The position numbers and the translations under genes were made by a program. Positions 7,757 through 12,650 of a stretch of DNA of 12,650 bases are shown one piece after another. Each line of letters opens with the position of its first letter. Within the stretch, counting starts at the first letter, position 1. The stretch lies in NCBI GenBank assembly GCA_947460795.1, contig CANHJA010000044.1, forward strand, positions 1 to 12,650, given 5' to 3'. This stretch comes from Bacteroidota bacterium (lineage in GTDB: Bacteria; Bacteroidota; Bacteroidia; Chitinophagales; Chitinophagaceae). Below the pieces are notes generated by a model that saw only the letters and a list, made by a program, of their open reading frames with translations, ran no database searches and was not told the origin of the DNA.

Positions 7757-7782
7757 TGCAAATTACGTTGCGAATGTATTGC

Positions 7783-9207
7783 ATGAAAAAGATATTATTG
7801 ATAGTACTTATCGTTTTTACGGGCTATGCAAATTTTGCGCAAAAAACAGTCTTGAGTGAGAAAACAGAAATCAATTTCAGAAATGATGATTTTGCTATTA
7901 TTGGGAAATATAAAAATTTGAATGCGATATATATCAATGCAAATCAAAAAGCAGAAGTTGTATTCTATAACTCGAATATGGAATTTGAAAAAAGGATAGA
8001 ACTCCCATTCATAAAAAAAGCAAGTGCCAATATACATTTTGTGAGCAGTAAAGATGGTTTATTGGTTTTTTTTGAACAAAAATCAGCGAAAAAAATTAAC
8101 CTATTCGCTAGTAAATTACAAGAAGACACCACTTTTTCATCACCGATTTCATTGCTAGAAACGACGTCCGCTTTTTTAAAAGAGCGAGCAGAATTTAAAT
8201 TTGCTCATAGTGAGGACAAACAAAAACATTTAATTTATAATTATTCTGAAAGTAATAATCAGTGGGAGTTACAAGCTGTTGTAGTTGATAAAGAATTGGC
8301 TATAGAAACCAATATTTCTCAAACCATTGCACAAGACAATTTTTATTTTTTAAACGAACAGGCAATCAGTAATAATGGAACGATATATCTTACTTCAAGC
8401 AATCGAAATCCCAATAAAGGTTCGATGGAAGATTTGAATGTATTAATCGCAACTCAAAGTCAACCTGCCTTTACCATCGTACAAACTAATTTAAACAATC
8501 ATGCGGTTTCGGATCTACAATTAATAATCGATAATAAAAATAATCAACTTTACGTAAGCGGATTTTTTTCTGATAATAAATTTTCGTCCCCTAAAGGCAT
8601 ATTTTATTTGACTGTAGATGAAAATAAAACGCAAAGCACAGCTCATTTCACAACATTGGCTCTTCAACTTCAAAACGGCATTTCGGATTTTCGAAATTTA
8701 CAAATGAGAGCCATTTCATTAAAAAAAGAAGGAGGTGTTGAGCTGATTGCTGAAAAATTTTCTCAAATTACCCGAACAATTTCATCTGGACCCGTTCTTA
8801 CCTTAGGCATGAATACCATGCAAGAAATAACCAGAACGGTTCAAGAATATAATTATGATGAGGTTATTATTTTTAATCTTAAAACAGATGGAACATTAGC
8901 TTGGAGCCAAACTTTGTTAAAAGATCAGCAAACTCAGGACGATGGTGGTATTTATTCGTCGTTTGGATTACTAGAAAATAAGTTGGGTAAAGTTTATATT
9001 TTTAATGATATGAATACCAAAAATACTCGATTGATGGCTTGTTATGCCAATAACAAAGGAGCTCTTTCAATTAAAGAAATACAAACGACTAAAGAAATAG
9101 ACGATTGGAATGTTATGCCACGTTCAACCAAGCAAATTTCAGCCAATGAACTTATGTTGCCGTGTGTTTCAAAAAATCAATTGTGTTTTTTGTTGATTGG
9201 TTATTAG
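7783..9207 (+). CDS. Secreted protein of unknown function, probably all-beta (propeller-like)
   Basis: From the ATG at 7783 the protein is 474 aa and begins MKKILLIVLIVFTGYANFAQ, a Sec signal peptide with probable cleavage after Ala19; there is no lipobox cysteine. GTG at 7756 and ATG at 7774 are in frame but only add residues before the Lys-Lys of the signal peptide, and the GTG overlaps the -7 box. The mature part is a series of short beta-strand-like stretches with polar turns and no membrane segment. Distinctive C-terminal patterns are GGVELIAEKFSQ (from residue 317), YNYDEVIIFNLKTDGTLAWSQ, DDGGIYSSF (386-394) and FNDM (407-410). To my recollection, similar strings occur in uncharacterised Bacteroidetes exported proteins; I cannot name a family. 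There is no C-terminal type IX secretion domain, so a periplasmic location is more likely than surface export. Divergent from the epimerase; a functional link is not shown. Confidence 0.85.
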   Translation: MKKILLIVLIVFTGYANFAQKTVLSEKTEINFRNDDFAIIGKYKNLNAIYINANQKAEVVFYNSNMEFEKRIELPFIKKASANIHFVSSKDGLLVFFEQKSAKKINLFASKLQEDTTFSSPISLLETTSAFLKERAEFKFAHSEDKQKHLIYNYSESNNQWELQAVVVDKELAIETNISQTIAQDNFYFLNEQAISNNGTIYLTSSNRNPNKGSMEDLNVLIATQSQPAFTIVQTNLNNHAVSDLQLIIDNKNNQLYVSGFFSDNKFSSPKGIFYLTVDENKTQSTAHFTTLALQLQNGISDFRNLQMRAISLKKEGGVELIAEKFSQITRTISSGPVLTLGMNTMQEITRTVQEYNYDEVIIFNLKTDGTLAWSQTLLKDQQTQDDGGIYSSFGLLENKLGKVYIFNDMNTKNTRLMACYANNKGALSIKEIQTTKEIDDWNVMPRSTKQISANELMLPCVSKNQLCFLLIGY

Positions 9208-9220
9208 TTTTTTTATAATT

Positions 9221-9236
9221 AATTCTTACTAGAATT
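9221..9236. repeat. Short inverted repeat upstream of the purQ operon
   Basis: AATTCT (9221-9226) and AGAATT (9231-9236) form a perfect 6-bp stem with a TACT loop. It could be a weak terminator for the secreted protein gene, but no T-run follows. It also covers the -33 region of the next promoter, so an operator is an alternative. AT-rich and short, so chance is possible. Confidence 0.3.
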
Positions 9237-9245
9237 TCTAAAACT

Positions 9246-9253
9246 TATCTTTG
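9246..9253 (+). promoter_or_regulatory. -7 promoter box (TATCTTTG) for the DUF6427-purQ-dsbD operon
   Basis: TATCTTTG is an exact TAnnTTTG match, 19 nt before the TTG start at 9273. A TTC at 9223-9225 lies 20 nt upstream as a poor -33 element. It is the only promoter-like element I see for the four genes that follow, which are separated by 1 to 11 nt. Confidence 0.45.
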
Positions 9254-9284
9254 CTAAATATAAAAAACAAATTTGCTAAATATA
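9250..9284 (+). repeat. 13-bp direct repeat across the -7 box and start codon
   Basis: TTTGCTAAATATA occurs exactly at 9250-9262 and again at 9272-9284, offset 22 bp (about two helical turns). The first copy starts with the TTTG of the -7 box; the second contains the TTG start codon at 9273-9275. The second copy is preceded by bases that make an 8-bp palindrome, CAAATTTG (9268-9275). Confidence 0.75.
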
Positions 9285-10271
9285 TTTAAACGAAACGATA
9301 TTTCTACAGCTATTGTATTGGTTGTAATGAGCTTTATAATGAGGCTAAAATATATTTTACATCCTCCTAAAGTAGAAACGATTGAAGGTTTTCAGGAAGG
9401 TTTTTTCTTTCAATGGAAAGGGTTGTATAACTTTTATATTGCACATCCAAGTTTATATATCGGTTTATCAACTATCCTTTTTATAGTATTTGCTGTTTAT
9501 TTTAATTTTATCATTAACCGAGAGAAAATTTTTGCACGCAAAAGCTTCATTCCTGGTTTTGCAATTATCCTTTACAGCTCTTTTCTGCCAAGTTTTAGCA
9601 TTTTTTCAACAGTTTTTATTGCAAACGTTTTTATTTTTTTAGCCTTTGCGAATGTTTTAAGTGCTTACAATATATATTCTCCTCAAAAAATATTTTTTAA
9701 TGCAGGTCTATTTTTAGGGTTCGCTACATTATTTTATTTTCCTAGCATCCTTTTATTTATTTTGTTTATACTGCTCATATTAATGATTAGGTCCTTTAAA
9801 TGGCAAGAATTTTTAGCGTATATATTTGGTGTTATTACTCCATTTTATATTGGTGCCTTGTATTTGTTTTTAATTGGAAAGTGGCATAATTATACAAAAC
9901 ACCTTTATTTTAGAATGCATTTCCCTACAAAAATCATTGCTACTCCAATTTTTATTACTTTGAGTATTATTACGGTGATTATGTTGGTTTATGGTTTATT
10001 TTTAGTGAATCAATTTCAAAATAAAAATACTACAGGAGTGCGTAAAAAGTGGAATTGCATCGGCTTCTACTTTGTATTTGCATCCATTGTAGGTTTGTTT
10101 TCTGTGAGGTTTCCATCGCTTACATGGCTAATGGCTGTAACCCCCTTTAGCATTATATTGTCACAATCGTTACAAAACAATAAAGAAAAATTTAATACCT
10201 TTACCTTCTATTTTTTATTAATCCTGCTATTTTCCATCCAATGGATTATGCAACTAAAATATATATTATAA
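9273..10271 (+). CDS. DUF6427-like polytopic membrane protein
   Basis: An inner-membrane protein of 332 aa with about nine to ten hydrophobic segments: roughly 11-28, 61-80, 93-108, 112-132, 143-172, 180-201, 222-246, 262-278, 283-300 and 308-326. The MIRSFKWQEFLAYIFGVITP stretch (171-190) resembles the conserved R-x-F-x-W-R-E-W and G-x-x-x-P core I associate with DUF6427, a Bacteroidetes family without known function. TTG at 9273 is the only usable start: a stop lies at 9261-9263, no ATG lies between, and the next ATG (9327) would cut the first membrane segment. The stop is 1 nt before the purQ ATG, so the two genes are co-transcribed and probably coupled. From memory, DUF6427 genes often lie near purine or pyrimidine salvage genes, which fits. 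A transport or envelope role is possible but unproven. Confidence 0.8.
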   Translation: MLNIFKRNDISTAIVLVVMSFIMRLKYILHPPKVETIEGFQEGFFFQWKGLYNFYIAHPSLYIGLSTILFIVFAVYFNFIINREKIFARKSFIPGFAIILYSSFLPSFSIFSTVFIANVFIFLAFANVLSAYNIYSPQKIFFNAGLFLGFATLFYFPSILLFILFILLILMIRSFKWQEFLAYIFGVITPFYIGALYLFLIGKWHNYTKHLYFRMHFPTKIIATPIFITLSIITVIMLVYGLFLVNQFQNKNTTGVRKKWNCIGFYFVFASIVGLFSVRFPSLTWLMAVTPFSIILSQSLQNNKEKFNTFTFYFLLILLFSIQWIMQLKYIL

Positions 10272-10272
10272 A

Positions 10273-10959
10273 ATGAAATTCGGAATAGTAGTTTTCCCAG
10301 GATCTAACTGTGATAGAGACATGGAACATGCATTGCGCCACGATTTAGGTCAAGAAGTAATTATGTTATGGCACAAAGACCATGATTTGTCTGCTTTTAC
10401 AAAAGATGATTGTATTGTTTTACCTGGAGGATTCTCTTATGGTGATTACTTGAGATGTGGAGCGTTGGCTCGTTTTAGCCCTATGATGGAAAGTGTAATT
10501 AAGCATGCGCAAAATGGAGGAAAAGTATTGGGAGTTTGTAATGGGTTTCAAATTTTGTGCGAATCAGGATTATTACCAGGTGCTTTATTGATGAATGATA
10601 ATCAGCAATTTATTTGCAAAAATGTTTTTATTAAAAATGATAATCAAGCATCTGCTATAAATAAAGACATTACACCGCAACCATTAAAAATTCCAATTGC
10701 ACATGGCGAAGGTCGTTATTTTGCTGATGCCGAAACTTTAGCAAACATTGAAAAAAACAACCAAGTAATTTTTAGATATTGTGATGAAAATGGGGAAGTT
10801 GGAAATGCCACACCAAATGGTTCTACTAACCACATTGCTGGTATTTGCAACGAAGGAAGAAACGTTTTTGGTATGATGCCTCATCCAGAAAGAGCCACAT
10901 CCTCTATTTTAGGAAATGAAGATGGGATGCTTTTGTTTAGAAGCTTGCTGAATAATTAA
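10273..10959 (+). CDS. purQ: Phosphoribosylformylglycinamidine synthase, glutaminase subunit PurQ
   Basis: Releases ammonia from glutamine and passes it to PurL for conversion of FGAR to FGAM in de novo purine synthesis. The 228-aa length and the class I glutamine amidotransferase features are typical: KFGIVVFPGSNCDRD (2-16), LPGGFSYGDYLRCGA (50-64, oxyanion loop), the nucleophile Cys89 in GVCNGFQIL, HGEGRYF (144-150), and the catalytic His204/Glu206 in MMPHPERA. A separate PurQ implies a split complex with a small PurL and PurS encoded elsewhere; neither is in the window. It starts 1 nt after the membrane protein and is followed after 11 nt by the DsbD-alpha-like gene, so it sits in the middle of an apparent operon. 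Confidence 0.96.
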   Translation: MKFGIVVFPGSNCDRDMEHALRHDLGQEVIMLWHKDHDLSAFTKDDCIVLPGGFSYGDYLRCGALARFSPMMESVIKHAQNGGKVLGVCNGFQILCESGLLPGALLMNDNQQFICKNVFIKNDNQASAINKDITPQPLKIPIAHGEGRYFADAETLANIEKNNQVIFRYCDENGEVGNATPNGSTNHIAGICNEGRNVFGMMPHPERATSSILGNEDGMLLFRSLLNN

Positions 10960-10970
10960 AAACTAAAAAT

Positions 10971-11417
10971 ATGAAAAACCTACTCTTCCTTTTTTTCATG
11001 TTATTCAGTTTTGCAGTCAATGCACAACAAACACAAACCCCTGTTATATGGAAGTTTGATGTAAAAAAATCATCAGAAAACACCTATACAATTTATTCAA
11101 CAGCCATCATTGAAAAAGGATGGCATGTTTTTACTACCGAACCAGGTGGAGATGGCTCCTTAATACCTACCGCCATTACAATTGTAGAGAATAAAAATAT
11201 AACCATTTCAAAACCATTTTCATTGGAAGGGAAATATATCACCCATGATATGGAATTTGTAGGTAAAGTCAATTATGTTGAAGGAATTGGACAATTTACC
11301 ATCACCGTAATTTCTAAAACAGCCACTGCTTTGAAAGGTACATTGACGTATCAATGTTGCAACGAAAAAATGTGTTTACCACCTACAGACGTGCCTTTTA
11401 ATGTAGAATTAAAATAA
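10971..11417 (+). CDS. Stand-alone DsbD N-terminal (alpha) domain protein, periplasmic
   Basis: A 148-aa exported protein. Residues 1-18 form a Sec signal peptide ending VNA before Gln-Gln. The rest is one immunoglobulin-like DsbD alpha domain, which in E. coli DsbD accepts electrons from the membrane domain and passes them to periplasmic thiol proteins. Visible marks are GWHVFTTEPGGDGSLIPT (50-67, cap-loop region) and YQCCNEKMCLPPT (127-139). The redox pair is most likely Cys130 and Cys135, since Tyr-Gln-x-Cys aligns with the E. coli YQGC; Cys129 is an extra cysteine. The Leu-Pro-Pro after the second cysteine is the usual family ending. It is not a truncated dsbD: a stop and a new signal peptide follow, and full DsbD starts 6 nt later with its own alpha domain. 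Likely a soluble partner of that DsbD. Confidence 0.87.
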   Translation: MKNLLFLFFMLFSFAVNAQQTQTPVIWKFDVKKSSENTYTIYSTAIIEKGWHVFTTEPGGDGSLIPTAITIVENKNITISKPFSLEGKYITHDMEFVGKVNYVEGIGQFTITVISKTATALKGTLTYQCCNEKMCLPPTDVPFNVELK

Positions 11418-11423
11418 AAAATT

Positions 11424-12650
11424 ATGATTTTTAAAAAAATAGCAATCTTCTTTTCTTTAGTTTTACTATCCACTTTTGCATTTGCGCAAGGACAAGGACC
11501 TAAAAAAGTAACTCTTTCGACCAACACAAAAATACTTTCTGAAACAGAGGCAGTGTTGACCATTACAGCTAAAATTTACAAAGGTTGGCATTTGTATTGT
11601 TATAATCCCGGAGGAGATGGTATGTTGATAGCTCCTAAAGTAACTTTTGAAAAAAATCCGAACATTACTTTAGTTGGAAAAACTACAGAAAATGGAAAGA
11701 AAATAACAGAAGAAGTAGATGGTGTTGGAACCATATTTTATTTTGAAAATGAGGTAAAGTATATTCAGAAAATTAAATATAAAAAGCTAGATAAAATCAA
11801 TGCGTCTTTATTTTATCAAACATGTGATCATGAAACGTGTGAAAGAGAAACAACTGAAAAAGTAGTTTTTGATATGGCAATTGCCGAAGGAAGTAAATTG
11901 GCAAGTAAGGAAGACTCGATAAAAAAAGTAGATACCGTTGCAGTTGCAACTGTTGCTCCAGTAGATACCACAACAAAAAATACGAATGAAAACGCTGATA
12001 CTACAGCTATTGCAGAAATAAATACTGCTGGAAAAACTACCACAGTATATGGTGATTATGGAACACCAGTGGGTGATTGTGGTGAAATTCAAAAAGAAGA
12101 GCTATCCATGTGGACTGCCTTTTTATATGGATTATTAGGTGGATTGGCTGCCTTATTTTTCCCATGTACGTTGCCTATGATTCCTATGACGATAAGCTTT
12201 TTCTTAAAAGGTTCTGGAGATAAAAAGAAAGGAGTTCAACGTGGAATCATGTATGGTTTCTTTATATTTTTAGTTTATTTTTTATTGAGTTTGCCATTTT
12301 TATTTTTAGGATGGGGTGGAAATGCTTTGAATTCATTCTCGACAAATGTATGGGTGAATTTAGTGTTCTTTGTCATCTTTATCATCTTTGCATTTTCATT
12401 ATTTGGATACTATGATATTAGTTTACCATCTTCGGTTTCAAGCAAAATAGATGCTAAAAGTAGCATCAGCAGTGCTGGTGGAATTTTCTTTATGGCATTG
12501 ACATTGGCAATTGTGTCTTTCTCTTGCACGGGTCCCATTTTAGGATTGGTATTAGGAAACATTAGCAATTCAAAATTAATTACACCGGCCATGTCTGGTT
12601 TTGGAATCGGTTTAGGGGTTCCATTTGCATTGTTTGCTATGTTCCCTAAT
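11424..12650 (+). CDS. dsbD: Thiol:disulfide interchange protein DsbD, 3' end outside window
   Basis: Carries electrons from cytoplasmic thioredoxin across the inner membrane to periplasmic thiols. The reading frame stays open from the ATG at 11424 to the window end (409 codons). In order: signal peptide 1-21 (ending FAFA before Gln); alpha domain about 22-155 with GWHLYCYNPGGDG (54-66) and YQTCDHETC (131-139, Cys134/Cys139); a Thr/Ala/Asp-rich linker (about 156-215) with no predicted structure; Cys219 in GTPVGDCG; then the membrane domain. Its redox pair is Cys248 in FFPCTLPMIPM and Cys368 in FSCTGPILG. Membrane segments lie near 230-262, 274-297, 308-330, 350-380 and 388-406. The thioredoxin-like gamma domain would lie beyond the window. 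The alpha domain lacks the Pro-Pro after its second cysteine (CERETT) that the neighbouring stand-alone copy keeps. Last visible gene of the purQ operon. Confidence 0.92.
   Translation, partial: MIFKKIAIFFSLVLLSTFAFAQGQGPKKVTLSTNTKILSETEAVLTITAKIYKGWHLYCYNPGGDGMLIAPKVTFEKNPNITLVGKTTENGKKITEEVDGVGTIFYFENEVKYIQKIKYKKLDKINASLFYQTCDHETCERETTEKVVFDMAIAEGSKLASKEDSIKKVDTVAVATVAPVDTTTKNTNENADTTAIAEINTAGKTTTVYGDYGTPVGDCGEIQKEELSMWTAFLYGLLGGLAALFFPCTLPMIPMTISFFLKGSGDKKKGVQRGIMYGFFIFLVYFLLSLPFLFLGWGGNALNSFSTNVWVNLVFFVIFIIFAFSLFGYYDISLPSSVSSKIDAKSSISSAGGIFFMALTLAIVSFSCTGPILGLVLGNISNSKLITPAMSGFGIGLGVPFALFAMFPN

Noticed and set aside
7756..7782. GTG start at 7756 (or ATG at 7774) extending the secreted protein
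   Set aside because: The GTG overlaps the last base of the -7 box, and both longer forms only add residues in front of a complete signal peptide that starts at 7783.
10971..11417. The small DsbD-like gene as a frameshifted 5' piece of dsbD
   Set aside because: It ends in a normal stop after a complete domain, and the next gene starts with its own signal peptide and own alpha domain.
11808..12092. Antisense reading frames opposite the dsbD linker
   Set aside because: They arise from the Thr/Ala-rich linker codons, overlap a well-supported DsbD frame, and give Cys/Ser/Phe-rich proteins with no recognisable features.

Overview
The window is AT-rich chromosomal DNA that looks like Bacteroidota (Bacteroidetes), probably an environmental lineage near Chitinophagales or Sphingobacteriales. 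The signs are: a long IspG of 639 aa with the extra middle domain typical of Bacteroidetes, chlamydiae and plants; a DUF6427-like membrane protein beside a purine gene; DsbD proteins with the Bacteroidetes-style cysteine signature; almost no Shine-Dalgarno sequences; and TAnnTTTG-type -7 boxes close upstream of several start codons. The low GC and the lineage are read by eye, not computed. Every intergenic gap is shorter than 150 bases.

Layout. Bases 70-1484 hold two translationally coupled glycosyltransferase-type genes, probably the tail of a polysaccharide or glycan locus, closed by a hairpin terminator. Bases 1627-4236 encode the mismatch-repair ATPase MutS. Bases 4359-4811 encode a QueD-type 6-carboxytetrahydropterin synthase. 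On the minus strand, converging on queD, are a TIGR01777-type NAD(P)-binding epimerase (7735-6833) and ispG of the MEP isoprenoid pathway (6773-4854). Divergent from the epimerase is a secreted protein of unknown function (7783-9207). The last block (9273 to the window end) reads as one operon: DUF6427-like membrane protein, purQ, a stand-alone DsbD alpha-domain protein, and DsbD, which runs off the window end.

Most of this is housekeeping gene content, and I see no clear undescribed system, mobile element, CRISPR array, tRNA or rRNA. The points most worth a second look are: a 7-bp tandem repeat embedded in frame in the variable insert of ispG; a two-copy DsbD alpha-domain arrangement in which the copy fused to DsbD has lost the usual Pro-Pro after the second cysteine; an exact 13-bp direct repeat spanning the -7 box and TTG start of the purQ operon; -7 boxes so close to the start codons of mutS, queD and ispG that leaderless or nearly leaderless mRNAs are likely; and an unassigned glycosyltransferase-like protein paired with a GT2 enzyme.
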